DNA of 64,000 nt. Source: Pseudoips prasinana (lineage: Eukaryota > Arthropoda > Insecta > Lepidoptera > Nolidae). Positions within the stretch are counted from its first letter, which is position 1. Each line of letters starts with the position of its first letter. This document shows positions 45,966 to 57,284 of the stretch, piece after piece. The stretch is from assembly GCA_951640165.1 (NCBI GenBank), contig OX621242.1:15927501-15991500 (forward strand), read 5' to 3'. The notes beneath the pieces are model-generated. The model did not search any database and had not been told where the DNA came from. It was given only the letters and a program-made list of their open reading frames with translations. The translations under genes and the position numbers were made by a program.

Positions 45966-48188
45966 ATAACTAAGTTTGTGCAGGATTTTTTACTAAAACT
46001 TTACTAGTTAGAAATTGTAATTTTTTTTCGTCATATATTCAAGTAGATATCTGAGATTAGTTTAGATTTTGTGAGCCATAAATTTTGGAGATATGGAACG
46101 GTCCACTACGACCGTATTTATTTTGATATTTTTAATTTTAAGTTGAAAATAAAACCAATGTTTGTTTTGGTATGTAGAATTTTCGTAATTGAAAAATATT
46201 ATAGGTATTAATGTTTCTATTTACAGTATATTTAGGTACGATCTATTTTCAGTAATAAACCCTAAAAGTACATACTTTTTACTCTTTTCAAGTTAAACAC
46301 TGAAAATACGACTTCCCCTTACAACAAGCTACGTAACAGCTTACTATGACGTGACCCGTTTTATTATTTGTTTTAAGGACATATTACATAGACATTTGGT
46401 GTGTTGCCACTTGTATCATAATGTAAAAATAGTGTACTGAGGTTTAGTTATTTTATAGTTTGGATTTGAGTTGATCAAGCATGACTAGCGCGGATAAATA
46501 GTTATTGTCGTGACATGTTCGGAATATAAACTTTAGTCGTGCAATTGTTTTAGGATAGGGATCTTATATCAAAATAAAATTTCACTGTAATTTAGTTAGT
46601 AAGCTGTAATTAGGTACAAACAAACAACACGCTTTTTTCATTTTATTTCCCTAATGAAAAGAATCGCATATACCTTTTGGATAGATGAAGATAACATATG
46701 AAAATGGATAGGCAAGTACCTACTGCTAAAATGGTGCTCACCGTACGTCCTAACTATTTACCATGATCAGTTTAATCAAAATAGAAAATGCAAATAAAAA
46801 ATACCAAGCTTTCTTCATCACCATTAATTTCCCAAACTCTCCGGGAATCTCCTTTCATTAGATTCATTACAAATCTTTCAGTCAATCATGCATGCAACTA
46901 ATTAGTTCTTTAATTAGTGCCGTTTTAAAATTTTTACTACTTTTGCCCATACTTATCATATAGGATTTAATTCGCAGTGGTAAGGGGGCAGGCTCAACAA
47001 TATTTTTTGATAGTTACATATCACTGTGGTAATCACTGTTATCACTCTCCAACTCAAAAATCAACTAACTCCCATCTAAAATGTGCACTATTTACGAGTT
47101 TTTTTTTGTCTAATTAGTGACATTAATAGCCACTGTTTCAGGAGATCTGAATTAAATTTAGGAATATTCGATAAATCCGTATTTGATAAATAAATTAAAT
47201 CGACTTAGTCTATCTTATTATAACACTTCTTGAACGCTTGCAACATAAAAAGAATAAAGGTCTATTTAGGTGACAGTTTAGTCCATTTAATTAATAATCA
47301 AACTTTAAATACTATAATAAGTATTACACTTTTACCCTAGTTTAACAAACTTGAGACTAATTTAATTACTTATATATTCTAAGAAGAATTTATGGCTATA
47401 GATAGTTCTTTTATTATTTCAAGGCAATTAATTGGCATTGCCCATTAACTTACATTTAAGATGTTCAAAGTTTTCGGTATAAACAATTTATATAATTTTT
47501 AATACCATTGTTAACCAAGAAGCAACATTCAAAGTTTTTGTGCCTATTTCCTACAGTCGACCTTGTTAACGTAAAATATGCTTATTTACATATTGATCGA
47601 ATCATTCTCGATTAATTCGCGTTTATTACTTACGGGCACAATAATGTTGCGGTAAAGTAATATGAATGAAGTTGGAATAGAAGATTAAAGGTAAATTATC
47701 ATATTCTACAAACCTAAGTATGCCTTAGTAACATTTACATCAAGTTATAGACTGTATTCTAATTACATGAATGATAAAAAATATAAAATAAGCTAAGGAA
47801 TTTTAATTTATCTTAATTATTTAAGTTATTATTTTTTTTATAAATTATTTATATTTTTAATTAATCTTAACTAATTAATTTTGTTTTATTTGCTAAAGGT
47901 AGATCATTTTTAACCTATAATAATTATTTTTTCTTAGAACAATTCGAGATTACCTTGAGTATGATATTTATTGAATGATTTTCGGATATTGCGCAAAATA
48001 TCCAATGTTTGTTCTATAGGTGTTTATGGTCTGGACATACGAGTATTTTGTGGCAATTATGTTTTTTTACACAGTTTAATATTCTCAATACGAGTAGTAA
48101 TTGTTTGCCGTTTGTTTATGGTAGCCAAAAAGTACTAAATAGGTCCTAAAATCAACTATCAAAGTATAGGTATACTTATTTAATAAAA
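45966..48188. other. No gene recognised (AT desert)
   Basis: 2.2 kb, the most AT-rich part of the window, with no open frame of note and no repeat recognised. Confidence 0.55.
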
Positions 48189-48206
48189 ACACACACACAC
48201 ACACAA
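48189..48206. repeat. (CA)n microsatellite
   Basis: Pure aca/ac repeat of about 9 units, 25 bp left of the 48.2-kb mariner. Confidence 0.9.
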
Positions 48207-48232
48207 CAGGACAAGCAGTTTACATAATAATA

Positions 48233-49514
48233 GGTCTTTACCTATGAAATTGCCGTTTTGTATGAAAAAATTTAAACGAATTTTTTTCATGAATTTTTTT
48301 ATTTGTATTAATCGAAGTAATCACCCATGCAATCAATGCATCTTTGCCATCGCAGTGGCAGTTTATTGATGCCCTTCTTAAAGAAATCAGCTGGACGGGA
48401 GGCAACAAATTCTTCAAAGGCATTTTGTACTGCCTCTCGGGTATTGAATTTTTTTCCCGCCAAGAAGTTATCCAAATTCTGGAAAAAGTAGTATTCTGTA
48501 GGCGCAAGGTCTGGTGAGTAGGGCGGATGACGGAGAGCTTCCAACCCCAGTTCTTGCAACTTGGAGACCGTCTGCTGTGCAGTATGAGGTCGCGCGTTGT
48601 CGTGCAGGAGCAGCGGAGACGAGCGATTGACCAATGCTGGTTGGAGATGCGCCAGCTTCTCCATCATTGTGCTCAGTTCTTCACAGTACACATCTGCAGT
48701 AATGCTCACCCCGTTTGGTAAGAAGCTGTGATGAATCACACCGGCGCTAGACCACCAAACAGTGACCATCACTTTTCTAGGGGTAAGTTTTCGTTTAGGG
48801 CATTGTTTAGGTGCTGAACCAGGATCCAACCAACTTGCTGAGCGCTTGCGGTTATCAAACAGAATCCATTTTTCATCGCAGGTAACAATGCGGTTCAAAA
48901 TTCCTTCATTTGTGTGTCTGTTGAGCAGTGCAAGGCACGTCTCGACGCGTACTTCGCGCTGGCGATCATTGAGTTCGTAGGGCACCCATTTGTCAAGCTT
49001 TTTTACCTTGCCAATTTGACGCAAATGGACCAATATTGTTTTGACGCTAACGTCGAAAGCTGCTGCTAATTCAGCCGTAGATTGTGTATCATCAGCTTCC
49101 ACAACCGCCTTTAATTCGTCATTGTCGACCAAAGTCTTCGGACGACCGCGAGGTTCATTTTTCAGGTCGAAATTTCCAGAACGGAAGCGAGCAAACCAAT
49201 AACAGGTGGTGCGTTGGTTTGTAGTGTTAGCTCCGTAAACGTCGTTGATGTTGCGTGCCGCTTGTGCCGCGTTGCTGCCACGACGGTACTCATATTCCAT
49301 AATTACTCGAATTTTTAACGTATCCATGATGACGAAAAAGATTGAAATGCGATGAAAATGTAACACTAATCAATAAAGAAATGACTACTTTTGGAAAAAA
49401 GAATCCATGTTTTTAAAATAAAATTAATTTGAAATTAGAATTCTTAGCCAAACAAAAATTATTTTGATTTGAAATGGCCAGTACTGCAGAACGGCAATTT
49501 CATAGGTAAAGACC
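48233..49514 (-). mobile_element. Complete cecropia-like mariner element with perfect 25-bp TIRs
   Basis: The 1282-bp element has perfect 25-bp TIRs starting ggtctttacctatgaaattg at both ends and TA on each side (48231-48232 and 49515-49516). It carries a minus-strand transposase with no stop. A (CA)n tract lies just left of the element. Confidence 0.95.
48308..49327 (-). CDS. Mariner transposase (Hsmar1/cecropia-like) with Glu at the third catalytic position
   Basis: A 339-residue frame from the ATG at 49327 (MDTLKIRV); an upstream GTG would only add residues that lie in the element's 5' leader. Residues about 1-115 are helix-turn-helix DNA-binding, with the RRGSNAAQAARNI and WFARFRSG motifs typical of the Hsmar1/cecropia group. 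The linker WVPYEL is at about 114-119. Catalytic positions are Asp151 (VTCDEKW), Asp243 (LLHDNARPH) and residue 278 in SPDLAPTEYYFF. The last is Glu (codon GAA at 48494-48496), where mariners have Asp, giving DD34E. No stops or frameshifts are present. Known: in the Mos1 mariner, Asp-to-Glu at this position gives a non-functional transposase. The protein is therefore probably folded and DNA-binding but catalytically compromised; that step is inference. Confidence 0.93.
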   Translation of the reverse strand: MDTLKIRVIMEYEYRRGSNAAQAARNINDVYGANTTNQRTTCYWFARFRSGNFDLKNEPRGRPKTLVDNDELKAVVEADDTQSTAELAAAFDVSVKTILVHLRQIGKVKKLDKWVPYELNDRQREVRVETCLALLNRHTNEGILNRIVTCDEKWILFDNRKRSASWLDPGSAPKQCPKRKLTPRKVMVTVWWSSAGVIHHSFLPNGVSITADVYCEELSTMMEKLAHLQPALVNRSSPLLLHDNARPHTAQQTVSKLQELGLEALRHPPYSPDLAPTEYYFFQNLDNFLAGKKFNTREAVQNAFEEFVASRPADFFKKGINKLPLRWQRCIDCMGDYFD

Positions 49515-50444
49515 TAATATTATGATGTGCTGACGCGCTGTAAGTATTTTTTGTTATTACTCTAAAAGTATTGTTTTGACAACTATAAAATCTAGACTAA
49601 TATACTCAAAGTAAAAGCCGATCATGTTCCTTAAATACATACTTATGCATTTTACAAAATTAATGTTAAACATAATACAAGTACAAATAGTATGTTCAAG
49701 TTATAATACCGAAACGCTTAGTCGTTCTCTAATCGCTGCCAACTTTCCAACAGTGCGGTGAAAGTGGCGACCGCGCAGGGCAGTACATAACATTCCGATT
49801 CGATAGGAACCTCGTTTGGAATAAAGCGAGAGCTAGAACATTCAATAAATTGTATTAGCACCATAGAAGCACCGTTTGCAGGCTGGCTAGCGTTAAAATC
49901 TGCTATTATCTGTTACGTATTTGTAGAAATATTGTATAGATACAGACACACTCATGTTCAGTGTTCATGTTTTTGTTAAGTCTTTTTGCTTTTATCATGT
50001 ACTTAATTAGCATATTAATTATAACCCGTAATCTTGTTTAATTCACATGTATGGTCTAACAATACTTTATAAAACTTAAACTATGGCTTAATAAAAAAGT
50101 TTACCCTACAGAATTTTCACTATTCGATAAGGAATCTTTTCTGAGTATATATTGATTATATTTTTATTTAATTCCGTATTAATATTCGTTACAAATCAAC
50201 GATACTTAATATTTTCTCCAAGATTTAATACTGTCGGGTTTTGCAATGTCTTTAACTACTTTAATTCTTTAATTTATTTCATGTTTTATGTGTAATTAAT
50301 AAGTTGTAATAAACGAGACTTAAACGGAGGTCTTGATTATGAATTCAAGTTTAAACAAGCCTTCCTTCGTCTGTAAACTCACGTCAGTGCAGATTATTTA
50401 AACATTTTCTACTCAAACGGCTGGAAGTGGTTATGTCGGCGCAA

Positions 50445-50540
50445 CGTCTTTGGTGGATACCCTATGACTTTGTCAGGTTCTTTATTACGTAGGCAGTAAA
50501 AGCGGTTTTTGTTGTGCAAGTGTATTCACCGACGTGGATC
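50445..50540. repeat. MITE-like repeat, copy 3
   Basis: Contains tctttggtggataccctatg, ggttctttattacgtaggca and aaagcggtttttgttgtgc. Same orientation as 34070-34175. Confidence 0.5.
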
Positions 50541-50588
50541 CAACTATACGTGAATGTGAGTTTAGCATGCGTGCATATGGGACAGTAA

Positions 50589-50639
50589 AATGTATTCAAC
50601 GGCAGCCGTAAGAGACACGCTTCGCCGCTCCGATCGCGA
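50589..50639 (+). other. Candidate short first exon
   Basis: aaaATG opens MYSTAAVRDTLRRSDRE, then a possible donor G|gtgaga at about 50641. GC-rich against its flanks. No homology recognised; weak. Confidence 0.15.
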
Positions 50640-51292
50640 AGGTGAGATACGGCTAGCTAGCCACCGACGCCGGCATTGTCTACAATCTACGAGCTTTGTT
50701 TATTGGCTATTGTAGACCCCGGGATCAGCTACCAATACAGAATGGGGCAATATACTATGATAGCCTTTACTGCTGTCCATCTAACTTCAATACCTTACCA
50801 TTACTTACTCTCAGTTTATCTCTAAATTTTGTGCTACATTCAGGGCTACCAGTCGTTGGGACTTTTCCTGAAATCTCAGGAGTTTTAGGTACTGAAAACG
50901 GCTAAATATTGTATTAGATTACAGATTTATTCTCCGGAAATTAAGTGAAGGAAGTAGCTTAAACCCAAAGAAAAATTGTTAAAGCGAAGTTCCTTCATAA
51001 ACTGGCAAATCTTATGTGAAAAAATACATTACCTATATTATTTTATTATGATCGTTCCCTCGACCTATAGCGATTAAGTAGACACATTATAAGCGTATTA
51101 CTGTTATCGTATCAAAGGGATTGTTACAACCCCAATTCTTTGCTATCGGGGTCAAGGCTGTCGATATTCAATACGTGTACAAATATGTACAACACACACT
51201 CGGCTCACCCCTACGGAAGATTACTGTTATTAGACTTGATTGTAGGGCTATAAGCAATAATACATTGATGGGGCAACAAATAACCGGTAACG

Positions 51293-52320
51293 ATTGGTAA
51301 CCGGTTTTCATTTTCAATTTATTGAATTAACAAATTAGTCATATTAACTCTTTCTAACCAACTAATGGGAAGCAATATTATTATGAAAAGAGGAAATCAT
51401 AATTTACTATTACAAGAACGTCGTATATTGTCAGTGTTGAATATTCATATGAACCAGTTCTTTAATCAAATTAGTCATATTTATAGATCTTAAGACGATA
51501 ACAATTATACATTTACAACATCGCGCATCTGTCTTAGTTGTCCGAACGTTCATTAATCACTAGTTTTCCAATTAATTTAGTTAAAAAAGAAGTAGTCTGA
51601 CTTAATATATATTTTTAACATTAGTGGACGTAACTAAAAGAGCCCAATTGGCATATGAAACTAAATAAGGCTGCCATCAACATGCTAAATACACAGAGAA
51701 TAAATTAAGACCCAATAGAACAATAACCCAATAAATATTTTTCTTACTTCGTTATATCGTCGTTGCAGATAGAGTTAGTTTCCTCCACTATTTGTAGAAG
51801 TAATTGATACAGAACTATTTGTTGAGAAAAAAAACGAAAAGAATTCTTATATTGCTTCTCTTAAATGTTTAGTAGTAGTTGGTTCTTCAATATATTCTTA
51901 ACTAATTAACTAATTCTTACTCCGAAGCCCTTTTATTGGAAGAACAATAAATGACGATACCAATTACCCTAACTACGTGGTACTTCTCTGCTGGCCACAA
52001 TTATCAATCAATCACTAGTCTTCCCATTCATTGAGTGAACAAATTAGTTTCTATAAAGATATTATTGTAACTAAGAAGCAATAATATTCGTGGCAAAACA
52101 AAAGACAGTAGGTACTTCTAATTACGATTACGTCATCGTATATTATCTCCCTTGAATGTTTAATAGTAACCAGTTTTCCACTTTATTGACATAGTAAATT
52201 AGTTATTTTATAGAACTTGTTCTAAATAACGAGCCATATTATTCGTGGCAAAAGGAAAATACGATAGTAATGATCCTTACGACATCGTATTTATCTATGT
52301 TGAATGTTTATCTCTCCTCT
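51293..52320 (+). repeat. Old tandem array, period near 159 bp
   Basis: Diverged units begin aaccagttttcc...ttattga...aacaaattagt at 51293, 51452, 52009 and 52168, with weaker, shortened units near 51561, 51720 and 51880. Each complete unit goes on with agcaatattattcgtggcaa-like sequence and a tcgtatattatc...gttgaatgttta end. Spacing is 159 bp for 51293 to 51452 and for 52009 to 52168. Confidence 0.75.
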
Positions 52321-52424
52321 GAAGAGGTTGACCTAAATTACGGTAGGATGAATCCTATAGAATGGCGGAACATCAATTTACTTTTACGGCCGCTCACCGC
52401 TCCACAACAAGATAGATACTTGAC

Positions 52425-52525
52425 TTGTGGCGCAGTGTTTAAGGTGGTAGCCTCGGGTTTCTGGTTCGGACTCTGCAAATGACAACTATTTGTGTGATCT
52501 GTATTCAAACAGAGATTCAATTCTG
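52425..52525 (+). mobile_element. SINE-like repeat, short diverged copy
   Basis: Reads tggcgcagtgtttaaggtgg, ttctggttcggactctgcaa and atgacaactatttgtgtgat, the same arrangement as 11355-11535. Confidence 0.45.
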
Positions 52526-52554
52526 TAGTGCGGGCGTCGCTATTTTATATTAGA

Positions 52555-52875
52555 CTAGCTGTGCCCGCGACTTCGTCCGCGTGTTAATTAGTTTATTTCG
52601 TTTTTTTTTTGTTTTTAGTAAAATAAAAAACATTTTCTAAAATAAAAGTAGCCTAAGTTACTCCTTATTACATTAGCTACCTGCCAATAAAAGTCTCGTC
52701 AAAATCGGTCCAGCCATTTCAGAGATTAGCCGGAACAAACAGACAGACAGACAGACAAAAATTGTAAAAACAAATATTTTGGTGTATGTACCTTATATAT
52801 ATTCATATTTATGTCGTAAAAACCGGTTATTTCAATATTACAAACAGACACTCCAATTTTATTTATTTGTATAGA
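52555..52875 (-). mobile_element. Non-autonomous Helitron-like element, close copy of 38645-38947
   Basis: Same ends (CTAG on the left as the 3' end, gtataga on the right as the 5' end) and the same A/T flanks. It has an extra run of t and a four-fold instead of two-fold cagacaga motif. 8 bp separate its right end from the Ginger-like element. Confidence 0.75.
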
Positions 52876-52883
52876 TGTATAGA

Positions 52884-54178
52884 TGTTAACGGAAATGTAT
52901 GTAATCCGTCATTGTATACAATTCCTAGGAAATGTATGTAATTCCTAAAATCGTACGGAAATGTGTGAAATAAATTATATTATACTTACACATTTCCTAG
53001 GAAATCTATACATTTCCTAAATAGCAATCGGAAATGTAAAACATTTAAGATATTGGTGGGTACCCGGGGGCAGCGGGACGAGGGGAGGGTATTGCTTCGC
53101 CTGATCCGGCGATCGCGCAGTGCCTTGTAATGTGTATGTGCAATCCACGCTATTTGCGCTGTTGCTGAAGAATCACCCGATGAAAGATTTGGATCTAAAG
53201 TTTTGTGTCCAATATGTTCAAAAAAAGATAAAGTACTAGATAATCGTCAAAATGCTAAGAAAAACCTACAACAAAAAGCCGAAAAAATGCTGAAATTGAG
53301 TGAAAAGAAGTACTGTACTTATTGGCGCTTTAGTACGAATTGCAGTTCCATGTTGATAGAGGACGAGGTGATGCACGTAACATTATTGGTGTAGTTTTGA
53401 CTAAAACCGATGATGAACTCTATCAGATTGGTACCAAGAACGGTATATTAAAACAATTATATGCTCGATCTCAGATTAATGTATGTCCAAGAGTTCTTCT
53501 TGATGCAGACGATGTACCGAGTACCGAGATTGCTCTACGGTCAGCTGCCAACTTGCAATCCACTGGAACCGGCCAGAGATTTAAGAAGTGCCTTTGCAAG
53601 AGAAACTGTGCTACAGCAAGATGTCTGTGTTTTAAAAATAAAGTATTATGTACTTCCAAATGCCATTCAAGCTTACCCTGCAAAAATAAATAGCTATATG
53701 GACTGACAAAGTATTATAATATAAATATTTACTTTTATACTGTGACATTTATAATTACTTAATTATCAGAATTACTTGCCAAATGAAAATTTGATTTTAT
53801 AAGAATAAATATAAGTTGATTTTGTAATACGTTAAAAGTTAATAGATAGTTGATTTTAGAAGTTTTAATTAGTAAGATAATATGAACATATTATTATTGT
53901 TTTACGGTACGACTGTTACCCGATTGTCTCAATAAGAGCTATAATAAAAAAATATTATTAACAACGTGTTTTATTACAGAAAGCATTTACTTTATACATT
54001 TCCTAATACGATATTCGAATTATATACAATTCCGAGGAAATGTATACATTTCCTAGGATATCTATGCATTAAATAGTTTTTCAAACAATATTTTATACAT
54101 TTCCTAAATAGTATCGGAATTGTACACATTTCCTAGGATTTGTATACAATTCCTTGATTTCATACATTTCCGGTAACA
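52884..54178 (+). mobile_element. Ginger-like DNA transposon, internally deleted, with TAGA target duplication
   Basis: The left end is TGTTAACGGAAATGTATG, and the right end is its near inverse, catacatttccggtaaca. TAGA flanks both (52880-52883 and 54179-54182). Both subterminal regions carry many copies of a short motif like aggaaatgtatacaattcc in both orientations. Known: Ginger transposons begin TGTNR, make 4-bp target duplications, and encode a retrovirus/LTR-type integrase related to GIN1 and KRBA2. The 1295-bp size and the remaining C-terminal coding piece indicate a deletion derivative lacking the DDE core. Confidence 0.82.
53131..53693 (+). pseudogene. Remnant of a KRBA2/Ginger-type integrase: C-terminal half with cysteine-rich tail
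   Basis: The first frame reads AEESPDERFGSK, then VLCPICSKKDKVLDNRQNAK and a coiled-coil-like lysine-rich stretch (53161-53310). A shift is needed to continue as VRIAVP and a second to reach VDRGRGDARNIIGVVLTKTD from about 53350. The last part ends in a cysteine-rich tail, KKCLCKRNCATARCLCFKN, with CTSKC before the stop at 53693. Known: such tails (CXC-like) end the KRBA2-like integrases of Ginger elements. The DDE integrase core expected upstream is absent; a TAA at 53128 closes the frame. The two frameshifts mean no functional product, although the tail frame itself is 117 codons long. Confidence 0.75.
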
Positions 54179-54182
54179 TAGA

Positions 54183-55199
54183 TATAAAAAATTATATCAC
54201 GCTCTTTACTTGTCCCGAGAATTAAATGTAATAAGAATGTCCCCTTAACGTTGATGGATATAATAGCCCAATATATTCTAATCAAATATATGTATAGTTT
54301 TCAGTCTAGTAATGTATTCAACTTTTATTTATAGCAAACGATTTAAACAAAATTTATATGATAATGTCGTAAAAGAATTCCCTATCGAATAAAAATAATA
54401 AAAATTGGTTTACAAACAACGAACAAAAAGTCAATTGATTAAACCTCTTTATTTTCGAAGTACGTAAATGTTTTTCCTGTTTTTTGTTTCGAGTAAAAAC
54501 ATAATTACAAGGTGTAACATAAATTGTAAAGAAAACTTAAGGAGACCTAACTACCCAGGAAAATGAACAAATTAAACAAACTCTATTTGTGACATTTATT
54601 TCTCTATATAATATGCGAAGGGCGGGGGAAGTAGGTCTTTGAGATGGCTTACCGACTGTTATCTAACGACTACAACCGGCACCGACATGGCGACAGCTCT
54701 ACGTGTCTCCGCATCATGGAAGCGCTCATTAAACTTCTTTGGTGGCTTATCCATCTCTATACAGACCGCGTGCTTACGTGCTTTGCTACTGGCTATGTGC
54801 GCCTCAGGTGGGCACTATACTTTTATGCAAACCTAGCAGTATAGAAAAAGTTAAACATCACTCTTTAATTACTCTTTCTAGATTATACTCGTATACCAAA
54901 ACTATTTATGTACTTATTAATAACTAAGTGAACCCGACAAAATCAAATAAAAATAATAAAACATCGTTAAATTGCGATCGCCCTTTTGCTCATGATATTT
55001 TGATACATGAACAATAAATTCCAAGAATGGCTGTTTGAGTTACATTGCTTATTTCTAGCTTCACTAGACTTTGTTAGTGATAATATAACAATATAAAAGG
55101 TAGTATAACGAAGACCTTAAGATTTTATTTTGAAGTGATTTGAATATCATTTGCTTATTTATACTGTTCGCTATTAATTAATTTCCACGAACGTTTTGT
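54183..55199. other. No gene recognised
   Basis: Right flank of the Ginger-like element. Overlapping frames of 60-66 codons near 54640-54850 are in a moderately GC-rich patch with no recognisable peptide. Confidence 0.45.
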
Positions 55200-55430
55200 T
55201 TACTAATGCAATCGGTAGGGCGATTGAGTGTAATTTATTGGACTGACGCTCGCACTAACTTTGCTGGGAATGTACACCACTATTGGTGCCACCACATTGG
55301 GGGTGTGAGGGGGGACATGTTGTACAGTTACAAGCAAGTTTGGCAGCCCGTAATGTCCCCGTTAATTAGTGGCGAGCTCCCGACGATGCGACGACAAATT
55401 GCTTCACATTGTTGCAGCACGCAAACAATT
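55200..55430. promoter_or_regulatory. GC-richer block with homeodomain-like sites, possible enhancer
   Basis: A 230-bp non-coding, non-repeat block with higher complexity than its flanks. It contains gttaattagt and caattaatttt, both with TAAT cores. An enhancer call rests on composition only. Confidence 0.2.
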
Positions 55431-56098
55431 AATTTTGCTTTAACAAAATATAATTTGCTATATCTGTCTCTGAAATCTATATATACGACCTATCCGTAGA
55501 GTAAAGTTACTTCTCAATAATAGTTACTTTAGAGGAGAGCTTTTGAAATTTGTCTACACAACATATTTTTTCTAGAAACTTGATTATTGTTCTATAAATA
55601 ATCAAATTGCTAGAAATGATGAAATGATTATGATATTATGGAGAAGTAACTTGATTCTTCGGATAAGTCGATATATAGGTATACATATATAATTCTCGTA
55701 TTTGTAACCAAACTTCTCCGAATCGGTATAACATATTTATATGAAATTTTTGTGGTATATTTGGTAGGTCTGAGAATAGGTCGTTAACTTTTGAATACCC
55801 ATAAGTGATAAGAGAGGCCAACCCCTAAATGATGTTTTAATTTTATTGGATTTGGATTGGACATTTTTATTCTTTTTTTTATGTTTTGGCAGTGAAATAT
55901 ACATATTACCCTTAGTTTTCACCCACCAACACGTATCTTTTAATAGCGATATTAGTTCTGTAATAATAGTCAACTGAAGCCATCGATAACTGATCAATTG
56001 TAAATCGATCAGTAATCTCTGACTGCGTCTACCGGTGGCACTTTCCACCCAGCAAACAGCACGAAAAAGGGGCGAAGGCATGTTGTGCATCGATCAAG

Positions 56099-56161
56099 AA
56101 GAAAGAAAAATGATAAGTATAAACGTAACTATTACGTTTATACTTATCATTTTTCTTTCTT
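56099..56161. repeat. Perfect hairpin, 30-bp arms, 3-bp loop
   Basis: aagaaagaaaaatgataagt then ataaacgtaa, loop cta, then the exact inverse to 56161. Confidence 0.95.
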
Positions 56162-56760
56162 ACCCTCAAGTAGCACTGGGAAAGTAAAATGACTGTGAAT
56201 ATAAATTATACGATTATAAACTATATTTTTATGGTAAATTTATCATCCACAATATCGTACGATGACAATTAAAAAAAATATAGTTGGTGTTTTGTTATTT
56301 TTATAGGCCGTCATCGTCCACTGCGCTCCATTTCTGTCTCAGTCATAGACCACATTCCCATACACTTACAATTAGTTAGTTATTTTTATTTAACTAAGTA
56401 TTCACTAGAAATAATTTATATGACAAAACAAAGTACGACGGGTCAGCTCGTAAATAATAAAAATTAAGACATGATAACGAAGTATTTTCGTAACGTGTAG
56501 TTTTAACTGAACAGCTTACAGCTTAATCACTCACATGCCTACCTACAACAACATTATTGAGTTGTCGAATATTTAATTAAATAAAGGCCTGCGCCTTCTA
56601 GTCTATTAAACATTTCATCTCTTGTCTATTAAAACGCCAGTCGTGGAAGGTGATCGATCACCTAAGATCCTATAGAAGTAATATATTATTAAAATTTACG
56701 TCGTACGTTGTCTAACTGGTAAGGCGACTATCCTGAATCGACCGTATTAATCTGAACCTC

Positions 56761-56849
56761 TTACGTACGCTTGCACTCAGATTGAGTACAATGGTATCGG
56801 GTAAAATGGTACATACCATTGTACTCAATCTGAGTGTAAGCGTACATAA
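56761..56849. repeat. Hairpin, 37-bp arms, 15-bp loop, two mismatches
   Basis: ttacgtacgcttgcactcag then attgagtacaatggtat against 56813-56849. Both mismatches are C/T or G/A type. Confidence 0.92.
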
Positions 56850-57284
56850 TTTAATTTATTTTTTAAAAGCTTAGGTTTCAATCATCAGCCAAAATAGATT
56901 TTCATAAACATTAATCTGATTTGAAGATAACACTGTTAGGCTTCCTAGGGGCAAAAGAAGCACTAAATTCAATTCAGATGCATTAGTAGCAGTGGTCTGT
57001 AGAGATAAATCTGTAAGTAACAGATGCGGTTTTTGACGGGATGTTCGAGTCGCAAGTTGGGTTAAGTTTTACTGTTCTTCTGGACAACTAGGTAGATTTG
57101 AAGTGAAATAACTTCTATAGACTCTCCGTAAACTGTAGGGTTTACAGATTGCTTTACAGATTTATTCCTCACTAGTATGCTCGGTGGAACATAATTTGTG
57201 GAGGGAACTTAAAGACCGCGATTTAAATAAAATTGACCAAATGAAAAAATTAATTAAGAAACTGTTTGTCAAATATATATTATA

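Larger units (their letters stand above)
49520..51292. other. No gene recognised apart from a MITE-like copy and one weak exon candidate
   Basis: AT-rich DNA. The features at 50445-50540 and 50589-50639 are the only items seen. Confidence 0.45.

Noticed and set aside
51293..52320. CRISPR-like array
   Set aside because: Repeat units are long and strongly diverged, there are no spacers, and the context is animal.
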